Source of the DNA: Phycisphaeraceae bacterium | GTDB taxonomy: Bacteria; Planctomycetota; Phycisphaerae; Phycisphaerales; Phycisphaeraceae | DNA length: 52,016 nt | Direction: 5' to 3' | Assembly: GCA_020849625.1 (NCBI GenBank) | Contig: JADLFV010000098.1 | Coordinates: 1 to 52,016, forward strand | Part shown: positions 9,001-17,033 of the stretch, piece by piece | Layout: each line of letters starts with the position of its first letter | Position numbering within the stretch: the stretch's first letter is position 1 | Notes under the pieces: model-generated | Told to the model about the DNA's origin: nothing | What the model saw: only the letters and a program-made list of their open reading frames with translations | The model's database searches: none | Program-made: the position numbers and the translations under genes

Positions 9001-9446
9001 GCCGCCAGACTTCCACCCACGTCACGCTCAAGGACGGGCAGACCGTCGTCATCAGTGGCATCATCACCAAGGAAGATTCCACCGACATCCGCAAGCTGCC
9101 GATTCTCGGCGACATCCCGGGGCTGGGCGTGCTGTTCCGCAGCACGGAGAAAACACTCAACAACCGCGAGGTCGTCGCCTTTATCACGCCGCACATCATC
9201 AACACCACCGACCAGAAAGCTGACGACCTGTCGCAACAGAACGAGCAGTGGTTGCAGCGCCTGCGCGACGCCATGCGTGGCAAGGACGAGAACGCGGACC
9301 AGGGGAAGCCGACACTTGAAGCGCCCAAGCCCGACGATCAAACGCAGGCCGACGAGCCTTCAACCGCTGAGCCGCCACCCGTTGAACAGACACCGACCGA
9401 CGAGCCAGCCCCGCCCCCGGAAGCGGTCGGTCAACCCGCGTCATGA
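6051..9446 (+). CDS. gspD: Type II secretion secretin GspD, enlarged periplasmic region
   Basis: Outer-membrane secretin channel, 1131 residues, far longer than the usual 650 or so. A signal peptide (1-33, cut near AVA) is followed by a Gly/Pro-rich segment and an N0 domain (about 125-200, VSVSFNNAELRQIAQFYMQQ). Six N1-like ring repeats then begin near residues 229, 293, 429, 502, 592 and 681, each opening with a strand such as KVFELQHYRADRL or LIIELKHANAEEVAEQL. The secretin core spans about 811-1055, with VPTVVGD, LQVRPHIT, the lip region VVTGETVFGNFIF and the closing KLPILGDIPGLGVLF. The tail is acidic and Pro-rich. A possible ribosome site, GGAAGG, lies at 6036-6041. The 56-base gap from the C-like gene keeps it in the operon. 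Confidence 0.93.
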   Translation: MYEVHEHRTCLLLAALTISLAVMWPICAAVAQENSDVADSATAESSDSGATTEQATAAETGESASPTEQSPPQSPDQSYRREFRGERPEGGFGSWRGRDGGGPERGPSSGGGGEGEPGQPDDGLVSVSFNNAELRQIAQFYMQQLKKPVIPEESIQGVRITILSDQRLPLRDALQLIGTALRQKGVMIVESPRQIEFLPIAMAMKVNRRVIGPEQSVADLEDQSQIVDKVFELQHYRADRLKDIILPMLPDYAAVMADPNINRLTVTEAAANLLRIEQLVKELDVPASTPTIDHIFQIKEGDASEIVSMLRVILAGTLDAETGRAFLSQPDSSGRSTSGRSSSRDSGRDRGNSGMPFPGMQQPPSPTPSSGSSAAAASTTILVEPSKSPILLHADIGRNWIIAVASPSAMELIQKWIEQLDQPKTTEEPYALFDVQHADMDELGNQLTATIESIPDADVRNSVRIIPFTKSRQIMVYGSQRGRQLVQDLLKQLDVETSQYRIIKEISLQYAEAESVAEQINDLFAEGGGSDFPFFFGGRNQRQTEQDVKVTYDMTRNSITVMTDPNRMLQIEKVIAEQWDRPLDLEEVQPKVYYLRYTDPVQVQTLLENMFSKSQSTSSGSWWNPTTTTTNAVGRLFGQFSFEALSGTNTLIVSSTSKANYKVIDELLTRIDTPQEAGLPLIIELKHANAEEVAEQLNATFSEPGTTAQVTRAARGLSSSVTSATSNSDSTSSGNNNNNNNQGDSDQTDSSMMSFWWAESRTSTDEQPISNLIGKPRFVPVNRRNALMILAPMAYSEPLSALVTDMDKPGSQVLIQAIITEVQHDDESTLGMRLASDPSILSDSRLSDQAIGATIGNTTTGTRTFSDYFTGSSVINADVNLNMLIQLLIRKVNMKILNEPRIYTSDNQEAYFFDGQRVPTVVGDQSSNLNNNNIVRSFEYKNIGTLLQVRPHITQEGDVDLEVNLELSSVVTGETVFGNFIFNSRQTSTHVTLKDGQTVVISGIITKEDSTDIRKLPILGDIPGLGVLFRSTEKTLNNREVVAFITPHIINTTDQKADDLSQQNEQWLQRLRDAMRGKDENADQGKPTLEAPKPDDQTQADEPSTAEPPPVEQTPTDEPAPPPEAVGQPAS

Positions 9447-10636
9447 AAGCCGAGGCCCGCGCCATCCTGGTTCTCTGGATGATCGCAGCCGGCTGCGCCC
9501 TGGATCGCTCGCCGCCGTGGGTGCTGGCCGGCGCCCAGCCGATCGCGCTGGCTGACGAGCAGGCGGCCGACGTGCTCAGCGGCGGACAGTTCGGCCAATG
9601 GTCCACGCAGATCACCGTCACCGCCGCGGCGCATCCGCCACTGGCGGGGGCGGCTCTGCAACTGCCGCGCGTTTCGCCCGACGGCCGATGGATCGCCTAC
9701 CTGCAAACCGCGCCCGATGTGGATCCGCCCGACCGCGACGCCCTGATCAGCGGCCGAGGTTTGGAGGCTGTGCAACTGACCATGCGCGACGTGGCGGGCA
9801 AACAGGAGCTGCGCGTCTTAACTTCCGGAGGGGGCGTGTGGCCGGTGTGGCTCGATGTGGAACGGCTGGCGTTCGTGGTCTATGACGCGCGGGCCGGCTG
9901 CACGCTTGGGATTCACGATGTCACCACGCAGCAGACGCGCGGCCTGTCCGTGGGCCTGCGCCATATCTTCAGCCCCGCCGCCAGCGCCGACGGTCAACGC
10001 CTGGCGGTGGCGGCCTACGGCGAGCTGCCTGATGAGTCGGTCATCTTTCTGATCGACCAGGACCAGACCCGCGCCACGCCCGGCCCACCGCCGCTCGATG
10101 AAAACAGCACCGCGCAACTGCTGCCCTGCTGGATCGGCAACCAGACGTTGATCTATGTCGAACTTGGCAAAACCATCTCCCACCTGATGCGCTGGACGAT
10201 CGGCGAAACCCGGCCGCACGTGATCGCGGAACTGCCCGCGCCGCCCAGCGTGTTCGACGCTCAAGACCTGCTGGCCGGCATCGCCCAGCCGCTGTCGCCG
10301 GACTTGTCGCACTTCGCGGTGTATCTGCCGATCGAGGACGCCATACGACTGATCGCCCTGGCGGATGGTTCCAGCATCGAAGCCCCACGCGGCACGCAGG
10401 CTGGGACGTGGTGGGATGGCAAGTGGTTCATCGCAGCGGAAAGCAAGCGTCTGACGTTGATCGATGCAACCGCTGCCGACGATGGTGCAACCCATCGCGT
10501 GAAACTGCTGGACGGCCGCTGCGCCCCGCTGTGGGCCCGTGCCGAGGCCCGATCCATGATCCTGGCCTCCCCATCGGATGAGCCGCAATCGCGCCGGATG
10601 AACCTGCGCCAACTGTGGCTGCTGATCGGCGAGTAA
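9443..10636 (+). CDS. Beta-propeller (TolB-like) lipoprotein of the secretion operon
   Basis: Predicted outer-membrane or periplasmic lipoprotein, 397 residues. The signal peptide ends in a lipobox (IAAG|C18). Propeller-type blades follow, with PD40/TolB-like signatures SPDGRWIAYLQ (about 74) and SADGQRLAVAAYGELPD (about 180). ATG at 9443 overlaps the secretin stop as ATGA, so its amount is probably tied to the secretin. A role as a pilotin or secretin-associated factor is only an inference from the coupling; WD40/TolB-like folds usually mediate protein contacts. Confidence 0.65.
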   Translation: MKAEARAILVLWMIAAGCALDRSPPWVLAGAQPIALADEQAADVLSGGQFGQWSTQITVTAAAHPPLAGAALQLPRVSPDGRWIAYLQTAPDVDPPDRDALISGRGLEAVQLTMRDVAGKQELRVLTSGGGVWPVWLDVERLAFVVYDARAGCTLGIHDVTTQQTRGLSVGLRHIFSPAASADGQRLAVAAYGELPDESVIFLIDQDQTRATPGPPPLDENSTAQLLPCWIGNQTLIYVELGKTISHLMRWTIGETRPHVIAELPAPPSVFDAQDLLAGIAQPLSPDLSHFAVYLPIEDAIRLIALADGSSIEAPRGTQAGTWWDGKWFIAAESKRLTLIDATAADDGATHRVKLLDGRCAPLWARAEARSMILASPSDEPQSRRMNLRQLWLLIGE

Positions 10637-10654
10637 TACCTCGGCCGCGGAAGT

Positions 10655-10660
10655 TATACT
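10655..10660 (+). promoter_or_regulatory. TATACT -10 element of a leaderless promoter
   Basis: TATACT ends exactly six bases before the ATG at 10667, so transcription should begin at or next to the start codon. No good -35 is visible and there is no ribosome site. The same arrangement occurs before coaD, the araC gene and lnt. Confidence 0.6.
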
Positions 10661-10666
10661 GCCGCC

Positions 10667-11455
10667 ATGAGCGGACCACGCGATTACGTGCTCAACGAAG
10701 CCAATCTCCAGCAGGTTCGCCGGCTTGCCCCCAATCTGGCGGTGTTGCCCTGGGGCGCCTGCGAAGGCCACAACTATCATTTACCGCACGGCACGGACAA
10801 CTACGAAGCGACCGCCCTGGGTGAAGCAGCCGTCGCCCGCGCCAATGCCGCCGGGGCGAAATGCCTGCTGCTGCCGACGATTCCCTTCGGCAACAACAAC
10901 CAGCAACTCGACCAGGCCGCCACCATCACCATGCGCGGCATCACCCAGCAGGCGGTGCTGTCCGACGTCGCCCTCAGCCTCGTGCGCCAGAACATCGAGC
11001 GCCTGGTCGTGCTCAATTTCCACGGCGGCAACAACTTCGTCAGCTCAATCCGCGACGTGATGCTCGAGCATCCGATCTACATCGTGCTGGTCAACGCTTT
11101 CCAATTGGCTCCCGAGGCCCGCAAGCTGCTCGATCATCCCGACGGTGATCATGCCGATGAATTTGAAACCAGCCTCATGCTGCACCTGCACGGCGAACTG
11201 GTGCAGATGGGCAATGCCGGCGATGGTGCGGCCGAGCCATTCAAGCTGAAATCGTTGCGCGGCCCGGGCGTCTGGTCGCCGCGGGTCTGGTCGGCGGTCA
11301 GCAAAGACACCGGCATCGGCGACCCCCGGAAGGCGACGGCCCAAAAGGGCGGCAAAGTGTTTCAGTTATTGGTCGCAGCCTTGACGCCGGTGCTGATCGA
11401 ATTCTCGGGCGCCAAGCCGGGTGATCTGCCGTTCGTGATCCAGAAGCGCCCATAG
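10667..11455 (+). CDS. Creatininase-family amidohydrolase
   Basis: Metal-dependent cyclic-amide hydrolase of the creatininase superfamily (creatininase, MftE and FAPy deformylase relatives), 262 residues, the normal length. The family motifs are in order: LPWGACEGHNYHLPHGTDN (about 24-43, metal-binding Glu, His and Asp), NFHGGN (about 117, metal His), DHADEFETS (about 162, metal Glu) and a final GDPRKATAQKG (about 215). It sits alone between the secretion operon and coaD, so context does not identify the substrate. The start is supported by the TATACT promoter six bases upstream. Confidence 0.85.
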   Translation: MSGPRDYVLNEANLQQVRRLAPNLAVLPWGACEGHNYHLPHGTDNYEATALGEAAVARANAAGAKCLLLPTIPFGNNNQQLDQAATITMRGITQQAVLSDVALSLVRQNIERLVVLNFHGGNNFVSSIRDVMLEHPIYIVLVNAFQLAPEARKLLDHPDGDHADEFETSLMLHLHGELVQMGNAGDGAAEPFKLKSLRGPGVWSPRVWSAVSKDTGIGDPRKATAQKGGKVFQLLVAALTPVLIEFSGAKPGDLPFVIQKRP

Positions 11456-11459
11456 AAAA

Positions 11460-11482
11460 ACCGCCGCGAGGGCGCGACGGCT
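11460..11482 (+). terminator. Hairpin after the creatininase gene
   Basis: Directly after the stop, CCGCCGCG and CGCGACGG pair around AGGG with one mismatch. It is preceded by an A run but not followed by a T run, so if it terminates transcription it does so without a canonical U tract. Confidence 0.35.
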
Positions 11483-11511
11483 AAACGGGGGATAGTGAAG
11501 CGCAAATAAAA

Positions 11512-11544
11512 AGGTCTCGACCGGGGAGGCGACCGGTGCGAGAC
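11512..11544. other. Stem-loop in the creatininase-coaD gap
   Basis: GGTCTCG pairs with CGAGACC, and an inner CCGG pairs with CCGG across a short bulge, within a 279-base gap. It lies about 190 bases before coaD and upstream of coaD's own promoter. It could be a further terminator part or a structured RNA. No known riboswitch pattern was recognised in the gap. Confidence 0.4.
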
Positions 11545-11700
11545 CCGATCCAGGGTCTTGGTTGTCGTCGGCGTGCGGCGAGCGGTTGCTGCCAGCGCTG
11601 ACGTTTGAAATGTCCAATTCAAAAGCGCGAAATGCAAACGACTGCCGATGATTTTTTTCACCCCGCCGGTGCCGGTCCGCCTGTGACGTCTGGGTGGATG

Positions 11701-11728
11701 TTGCGCCCCGCCGGCCGGCCGCTATACT
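11701..11728 (+). promoter_or_regulatory. Promoter of coaD, probably leaderless
   Basis: TTGCGC (11701-11706), a 16-base spacer and TATACT (11723-11728), followed after exactly six bases by ATG at 11735. There is no ribosome site between them. Confidence 0.6.
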
Positions 11729-11734
11729 CTTATC

Positions 11735-12280
11735 ATGACTCACGTGGAGAAAATCGGCCTGTTTCCCGGCACCTTCGATCCCATCACCAACGGGCACCTG
11801 GACGTGATCCGCCGCGGGCAGGGCATGTTCGACCAGCTCATCGTGGCCATCGCCGATAACCCCGCCAAGCCGCAGGTCTTCAGCATGCAGGAGCGGCGGG
11901 ACATGATCGAGCAACTCATCCGCGAGTCATTCGACGACCACGTCAGCGTGCAGTGCTTTCACGGCCTGACCGTGGACTTCGCCCGCCAGATCGGCGCGAC
12001 CGCCATCCTGCGCGGGCTGCGCAACGTCACCGATCTGAATTTCGAATTCCAACTGGCCCTGACCAACCGGGCAGTGGCCAACATCGAAACCGTCTTCGTC
12101 ATGAGCGACGAGGCCTTCGGTTTCACCAGCTCCACGCTCATCAAGCAGATCGCGGCCGGGGGCGAGATCGATCGCCTGCACCGCATGCTGCCCCAGGTGG
12201 TGATCGACGCCCTGAAGCGCAAGAAGATCGCCTTCGGCGGCACGCTGCCTTGGTCCCACGTGGATCATTTCAAGGAATGA
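11735..12280 (+). CDS. coaD: Phosphopantetheine adenylyltransferase
   Basis: Transfers AMP from ATP to 4'-phosphopantetheine to make dephospho-CoA, the penultimate step of coenzyme A synthesis. It has 181 residues, slightly longer than usual because of a C-terminal extension. It shows the nucleotidyltransferase motif PGTFDPITNGHLDVI (about 11-25), the phosphopantetheine-binding ILRGLRN (about 90) and the late FTSSTLIK (about 130; the family norm is ISS). It is a single gene with its own promoter, convergent with the nucleoside hydrolase across a 34-base gap. Confidence 0.95.
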   Translation: MTHVEKIGLFPGTFDPITNGHLDVIRRGQGMFDQLIVAIADNPAKPQVFSMQERRDMIEQLIRESFDDHVSVQCFHGLTVDFARQIGATAILRGLRNVTDLNFEFQLALTNRAVANIETVFVMSDEAFGFTSSTLIKQIAAGGEIDRLHRMLPQVVIDALKRKKIAFGGTLPWSHVDHFKE

Positions 12281-12314
12281 TGCAACCCGGTTGCGATGAC
12301 TGATTCACGGCCGG

Positions 12315-13262
12315 CTACCGCGCCGGCACCGCATCCTGCACGTGAGCCAGCCGGGCAAACAGATCGCTGAAGATCAGGTCGCGCCGGGCATCGGTGGCCT
12401 CGTGGATGGTGCGGCCCAGCCGGCTCAAGTCCCAGGTCATATCATCACGCAGGGCCGGCAGTTTCGCGGCGCGCAGGGGCACCAACGCCGGCTCCAGCAG
12501 CACCGCCACGGCCGCCACGTCCCAGATCGAGCGCGACAGGCCCGGCTTCTCACCCAGATATTCGCGCACCGACTCGTAAAGATATTCACCGATCGCGCCG
12601 CAGCCGCGCACATGGGCTGCCAACTCCGGCAGACTGGTGCGCAGATGTTCAGCCACGTTCTTGCATGGCACGTACACGAACGGCGCCTTGCATTCCAGCA
12701 CGGTGCGCGTCGAAGCCAGGTCCTGCTCCAGGTTGAACTCCCGGGCGGTCGGCCAGTTGAGAGGATGTCCACCCAGCCAGATCACCACAATGTGTTCGTT
12801 GATCCTGGGCTCGATCCGCAGCGCCGAGGCCAAGTTGGTCAGGGCCGCGATGCACACCACGTACAGCGGGCCGTCCTTCCGGGGATCGCGCTTCATGGCA
12901 CGATCGATCAGGTCGCGCACGGCCTCGCTCTTGATGGGCTTACCGGTGTCTTTCATCCAGGCGTCCGAGCCGCGGAACACGTGTCCTTCGCTGGGCCGCC
13001 CCATGTGCTGATAGACCGTCAGCAACTCCTGATAGCTGCGTTGCATGCCGTCGGCGGGGCTTTGCGATCGTTTGTTCTGAAAGGGGGCGGCATAGCAGGC
13101 TTGCAGATCGATGCGATCGCTGCGCAGCATGGCGTAGGTGACGGCAAACTGATCATCGACCTCGTTGTAAGTGTCGGTGTCGATCACCACCGGCAGCGGC
13201 GCGCCGGAGCCGAACGGTGGAATGGGACTGGGATGCGTGGGGTCAGCACCTGCGTTACTCAT
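12315..13262 (-). CDS. Inosine/uridine-preferring nucleoside hydrolase family protein (1)
   Basis: Hydrolyses N-glycosidic bonds of ribonucleosides if it acts like the rest of its family; 315 residues. The calcium-binding signature VVIDTDTYNEVDDQFA (about 24-40) is in the normal N-terminal position. The later GPLYVVCIAALTNLASAL (about 132) and WDVAAVAVLLEP (about 245) match the active-site frame of the family. There is no signal peptide, so it should be cytoplasmic. It follows a second nucleoside hydrolase at a 12-base gap, suggesting one transcript. The two belong to different subfamilies. The substrate is unknown. Confidence 0.85.
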   Translation of the reverse strand: MSNAGADPTHPSPIPPFGSGAPLPVVIDTDTYNEVDDQFAVTYAMLRSDRIDLQACYAAPFQNKRSQSPADGMQRSYQELLTVYQHMGRPSEGHVFRGSDAWMKDTGKPIKSEAVRDLIDRAMKRDPRKDGPLYVVCIAALTNLASALRIEPRINEHIVVIWLGGHPLNWPTAREFNLEQDLASTRTVLECKAPFVYVPCKNVAEHLRTSLPELAAHVRGCGAIGEYLYESVREYLGEKPGLSRSIWDVAAVAVLLEPALVPLRAAKLPALRDDMTWDLSRLGRTIHEATDARRDLIFSDLFARLAHVQDAVPAR

Positions 13263-13274
13263 GCCCAGTTTATC

Positions 13275-14309
13275 TCAGAAAACCGCATCAGCCGCAACGC
13301 GGTCGGCCTGCGCGGCGTCCGTCGGCTGGCTGGCCAGTTCGATCTGAATCGCCTGCACCGCGGCGCACTGGGCGGCGTCGGCGGTCAGGTAGCGGTGCCG
13401 GCCGGTGGTGTCGGGTGTGAAAGAAACGTAGCCGTTTTCGTGGACTTCGGCGACGCCCGGCTCGGACAGGCCGAAATACCCGCCTTCCGGCCGCACCGCC
13501 TGCAGCACCGCGGTCAGGTCCCACGTCGGCCGATCGTACGGCATGGGCTGGTACAAGCGATAAGCATCGACCACCGGGTGATGGGTCGTCCAGTTGAAAT
13601 CGTTCTCAATGCTCGTAGCCGGGTAGAGAATCTTCTTGCCGATCTCCAGCCCGGTGAACACGATGGGCGTGGGACAGCCGCTGATGAAACGAGCAGCGGA
13701 AGCGATGTCTTTGACGATGTTGAACTCGGTCATCGCCCGCTTGGGGTCGTTGAGGGCCTCGGATGAGAAGTTGGCTGCCATCATCACCACCCTGGCCACC
13801 TTGCGGGCGAACAGATCGCGGCCAGGCAGCGGGCTGATGGCGTCGGGGGGACTTTCCAGCAGCCGCGCCATGTTGGTCGAGAACCCGATCATCACCACGG
13901 TGATCCGGCCGTCATCGGCATCGGCCAGCAGGCGGCGCAGCATGGTCAGGGCGCCGGGATAACCATCGCTCGACTTGACGGTGCGTGCATAAAGAGGTCG
14001 GCCGGACGCATCGCGCATGTCAACCACCTGTTGCGCGTACTTGCCCGATTCGGGTGTCGCTCCGTTGTGCACCACGCCGATGGGAATGTCGCCGCGGCCG
14101 TAAAAGGTGTTCAGCAGATCGACGTAAGCTGCGCCGCAGGGATGGTCCTTGCAGATGCTGACGCCCAGAAGCCGGCTCTCCCCACGACTTTCCAAGGCGT
14201 GCAGCATCGCAAGGGCTAAAGCATCGTCGATGTCGTTGCCCATGTCCGTGTCGAGGATGATTGACACCGGGCGATTGTTGTTCTCAGGATAATGCTGGTT
14301 TATTTTCAT
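13275..14309 (-). CDS. Inosine/uridine-preferring nucleoside hydrolase family protein (2)
   Basis: Second member of the family, about 344 residues from the ATG at 14309 (MKINQHY). In-frame GTG codons at 14318 and 14342 are possible alternatives, the latter inside the sialidase gene; no start has a convincing ribosome site. The signature IILDTDMGNDIDDALALA sits near the N-terminus, and ITVVMIGFSTNMARLL and PTWDLTAVLQAV match the later family blocks. No export signal is seen. The gene starts 21 bases after the sialidase stop, so it is probably co-transcribed with that secreted enzyme. Confidence 0.82.
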   Translation of the reverse strand: MKINQHYPENNNRPVSIILDTDMGNDIDDALALAMLHALESRGESRLLGVSICKDHPCGAAYVDLLNTFYGRGDIPIGVVHNGATPESGKYAQQVVDMRDASGRPLYARTVKSSDGYPGALTMLRRLLADADDGRITVVMIGFSTNMARLLESPPDAISPLPGRDLFARKVARVVMMAANFSSEALNDPKRAMTEFNIVKDIASAARFISGCPTPIVFTGLEIGKKILYPATSIENDFNWTTHHPVVDAYRLYQPMPYDRPTWDLTAVLQAVRPEGGYFGLSEPGVAEVHENGYVSFTPDTTGRHRYLTADAAQCAAVQAIQIELASQPTDAAQADRVAADAVF

Positions 14310-14329
14310 TCCATTCACTAACGGAAAAC

Positions 14330-16120
14330 TTACCGGGGCCACTGCCCGTTGACGATCGGGCGAAGCTGAAACTTCGACGGGTCCAGCACCGCGTGCTTCA
14401 TGCGGATGCGTTTCCAGGTATAGATCACATGTACCATGCCATCGTCGGATTGGATCACCGATGGATAGGAATATTCGCCGGATTCATCCTCCAGAACGAC
14501 GGCCGCCTGCCAGTGGATGCCGTCCTCGGAGACGGCCACGTTCAGCGGCGTGCGCGGCCCGCCCCACTTGCCTTCGGGAATGCTGCTGTGATTGTAAACC
14601 AGCACGAAGCGGCCATCCTTGAGCGTGGTGGCGCCGATGCCGGAGAAATTGTTGGGCAGATCCGTTTTCTCCAGCGGCGACCACGTCGCGCCGTTGTTCT
14701 GGGACCATGTGGTCACGATGGAGCCGGTGTGCGAACGGGCCAGGGCCTGCAATTTCCCATCGCTGTGGACCAGGACGGCCGGTTGAATCGCACTGAGCCC
14801 GCCGTTGGGCGCGAGGCTGGTCTCCAGCCAACTGCGGCACTGATCGCTGGTGCGATAGAACACCAGTTCGCGGTGATTGTCCGGGCAGATGAGCGTGCCG
14901 TCAGCCAGCAGCACGGGCTGGTTCTTGACCGCCCCGCGAATGCCGTCGGGCAAGCGCTGTGCTGGCGACCAGGTGCGTCCACCATCGGTGCTGGTCTTGA
15001 GGTTGCCGTTCGCTCCTTCCAGCGTGCCGTCCATGTAGAACAGCAGCATCGGCCCGGCATCGGGATACTGGAACAGCACAGGGTTGAAGGTCGAAGTGCG
15101 CGAGCCATCCGGCTGCACGCCGTCGGCCACTTCCTGCGGTGAAGACCAGCGGCCATTCTCAAACCTTGACTGCCAGATACCGACATCGACGTGCCCCTCG
15201 TACGTGCCGCCAAACCAAGCCGCCATCAGCGAGCCGTCGCTGGCCTGCGCGATCGTTCCCGCATGGCACTCCGGCGTGGGCGGAGGCTCGGCAATCCACT
15301 GGGCGGAGACGAAACCGGGCTGGTTGAGCAGGTGCTGGCCGGTGGATTTGACGGGCGTGGGATCGATGCGGCCGGACTTGTGCATCAGGTCGAAGCGCTC
15401 GCTGCTGATGACCACGTTGTCGATCAGGCCGCTGAAGCGCTGGCCGAGGTCGTGCTCATTGCGATACAGGCCGCCGATGATCAGCGGCGCATCCGTGTCG
15501 GTGAGCGTGCCGATGTCCTTGGCGGCGCTGGTGACGATCTCATCGACGCGCACCTGGCCGGTGTAGGTCGCCTCGTCGGCGCACCAGGTGGCGGCAATGT
15601 GATGCCATTGGCCATCGGCGGCGATGGCGTTCTTACTGCTGCGCTGGAGCGTGCCATCACTGCCTTTGATGCGGAAGCCGACGTGACCGTTGTCGGTGAT
15701 GTAAAGTTCGTAGCCCACGTCGCCGTCGGTCTTGCGCACGATCTGCATCTGCTGGCCGAGCGATTCGAGCTTGACGTCCACTTCGATCGACAGCGACCGC
15801 AGCGGCCCACCACCGCCGGAATCGTCGCCATTGGTCAGCAACGGCGAATCTTCGATCAGCAGCACCGCACCCTCACGATCGCTGAGCTTGGCATTGTCCA
15901 GGCGCAGGGCGCCTTCGGCCCGGCTGATCGCGGCCGGGTGATTGAAGGCGATGGCCTTCAATCCGTTGACTGAATCCACGTCAAACACATCACCGCCGGG
16001 CGAAGGCTCATCGAACGTCCAGCGCGCAATGTCGCGCCCGAAAGCGGTTGAGCAGGCCAGCATCGTGATGGCCAGGACCACCGCGACGAGTTTTCCATCA
16101 CATGCCACTCGTTCTTGCAT
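14330..16120 (-). CDS. Secreted LamG-domain plus sialidase-fold (BNR_2-type) protein
   Basis: Exported protein of 596 residues: a signal peptide (about 1-28, cut after AFG), a LamG/concanavalin-like domain (about 32-245) and a six-bladed neuraminidase-like domain (about 275-590). Asp-box motifs are visible: STDGGRTWSPA, SQNNGATWSP and SEDGIHWQA. The end, YSYPSVIQSDDGMVHVIYTW, is characteristic of the BNR_2 sialidase family. It probably binds and cleaves terminal sugars of extracellular glycans. The exact substrate cannot be told, since the fold also covers non-sialidases. It has the same domain order idea (LamG in front) as the PEP-CTERM protein nearby. Confidence 0.8.
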   Translation of the reverse strand: MQERVACDGKLVAVVLAITMLACSTAFGRDIARWTFDEPSPGGDVFDVDSVNGLKAIAFNHPAAISRAEGALRLDNAKLSDREGAVLLIEDSPLLTNGDDSGGGGPLRSLSIEVDVKLESLGQQMQIVRKTDGDVGYELYITDNGHVGFRIKGSDGTLQRSSKNAIAADGQWHHIAATWCADEATYTGQVRVDEIVTSAAKDIGTLTDTDAPLIIGGLYRNEHDLGQRFSGLIDNVVISSERFDLMHKSGRIDPTPVKSTGQHLLNQPGFVSAQWIAEPPPTPECHAGTIAQASDGSLMAAWFGGTYEGHVDVGIWQSRFENGRWSSPQEVADGVQPDGSRTSTFNPVLFQYPDAGPMLLFYMDGTLEGANGNLKTSTDGGRTWSPAQRLPDGIRGAVKNQPVLLADGTLICPDNHRELVFYRTSDQCRSWLETSLAPNGGLSAIQPAVLVHSDGKLQALARSHTGSIVTTWSQNNGATWSPLEKTDLPNNFSGIGATTLKDGRFVLVYNHSSIPEGKWGGPRTPLNVAVSEDGIHWQAAVVLEDESGEYSYPSVIQSDDGMVHVIYTWKRIRMKHAVLDPSKFQLRPIVNGQWPR

Positions 16121-16163
16121 TGCATTGTTCCGTGTATCGAGAAGGGGAATCCGGGATTAAGGT

Positions 16164-16928
16164 TTACCAGAAATAAGGTCGGATGGGATTGGCGGCCAGG
16201 CCGGCGTGCGTGTAGCGGGAGCCGAACTGGTCGATGGGCCGAGTGTCGTTGGCTCCCATGGAATCGATGTTGGACCATCGGCCGTGGCCGTCGGCGAAGG
16301 TGCTGTTTCCGCCGGGGATGGCCCGCAGCCAATCACCGATGCCGACGCCGAAGAACCAGCCGCCGTGATTGGAGCGCGACTCGCCACCATTGCGGAACAG
16401 GTAGAGGTTCATATCAGCGGTCACGCGTTTGTTGCTCGGCTCATTGATGAGATTGAGCAGCGCGGCCGAGGGCGGATTTTCAACGAAGTAACCCCTGGTT
16501 GGAAACAGCGGATTGGTGGCTAGATCGTCCTGCTCCGCCAGTCCGGGCAACCAGAGCTGCTGCGTTTCATAGTATGGATCGCCGCCGCCGGTATAGTAAG
16601 CCAGGGGCAGATCTACCGACGGGCAGGCGCCGAGGATTTCGACCTTCTGCGTGATGTATGACTTCATCGGGTTGAAGAACGTCATCACGCGCCATTCGTA
16701 GGGCAGCATGACGCGCTTGTCACTGGAGTGCGGCACGTTGCCGTCGTTGTCGTCGATGGCGTAAGACTGGCCGGCGGCGGTCAGCTGGCGCAGGTTGGAC
16801 AGACAAAGCGTGCGCTTGGCCTGCTCGCGGGCCGCGCGCAGGGCCGGCAGCAGAATGGCGATCAATAGCGCGATGATGGAAATCACCACCAGCAACTCGA
16901 TCAGCGTGAAACCTTTGCGTTGTGACAT
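16164..16928 (-). CDS. Prepilin-type secreted protein (H-X9-DG type)
   Basis: Protein of 254 residues with a class III signal: [29 protein letters not shown] at 16928 is preferred to the ATG at 16943 because GGAGAGG lies just upstream of it. The C-terminus carries the FADGHGRW motif of the planctomycete family of prepilin-like (DUF1559/H-X9-DG) proteins. These proteins are very numerous in this phylum and are thought to be exported by a type II or type IV-like system. It lies between the sialidase and the LamG/PEP-CTERM gene, so it may act on the same surface structure. Its specific role is unknown. Confidence 0.8.
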   Translation of the reverse strand: MSQRKGFTLIELLVVISIIALLIAILLPALRAAREQAKRTLCLSNLRQLTAAGQSYAIDDNDGNVPHSSDKRVMLPYEWRVMTFFNPMKSYITQKVEILGACPSVDLPLAYYTGGGDPYYETQQLWLPGLAEQDDLATNPLFPTRGYFVENPPSAALLNLINEPSNKRVTADMNLYLFRNGGESRSNHGGWFFGVGIGDWLRAIPGGNSTFADGHGRWSNIDSMGANDTRPIDQFGSRYTHAGLAANPIRPYFW

Positions 16929-16944
16929 GGCGCGCCTCTCCATA

Positions 16945-17027
16945 TAGCCCCGGCCTCGGCCGGGGTCTTCTAAATCTGCAGAGTCATCAAGTTCACCTAA
17001 GGCATCCCGGCCAAGGCCGGGGCTATG
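16945..17027. repeat. Pair of GC-rich palindromes in inverted arrangement
   Basis: CCCCGGCC-TC-GGCCGGGG at 16948-16965 and CCCGGCC-AA-GGCCGGG at 17006-17021 are each a hairpin. Together they form an outer inverted pair (ATAGCCCCGG near 16944, CCGGGGCTAT near 17026). They fill the gap between the LamG/PEP-CTERM stop and the prepilin gene and could act as a terminator or mRNA stabiliser. Relatives of the unit occur at 49922 and 51868. Confidence 0.75.
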
Positions 17028-17033
17028 TGTGTG

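Noticed and set aside
7155..9341. Very long open frame on the minus strand opposite the secretin gene
   Set aside because: It is a shadow of GC-rich gspD; the encoded protein is a low-complexity His/Val/Gly/Asp mix with no domains.
11512..11544. Riboswitch or structured RNA controlling coaD
   Set aside because: The stem lies upstream of coaD's own promoter and matches no known class; coaD seems to have a leaderless mRNA.
12342..13766. Long plus-strand frame opposite the two nucleoside hydrolases
   Set aside because: It runs through both oppositely oriented genes with clear domains and has no ribosome site or recognisable fold.
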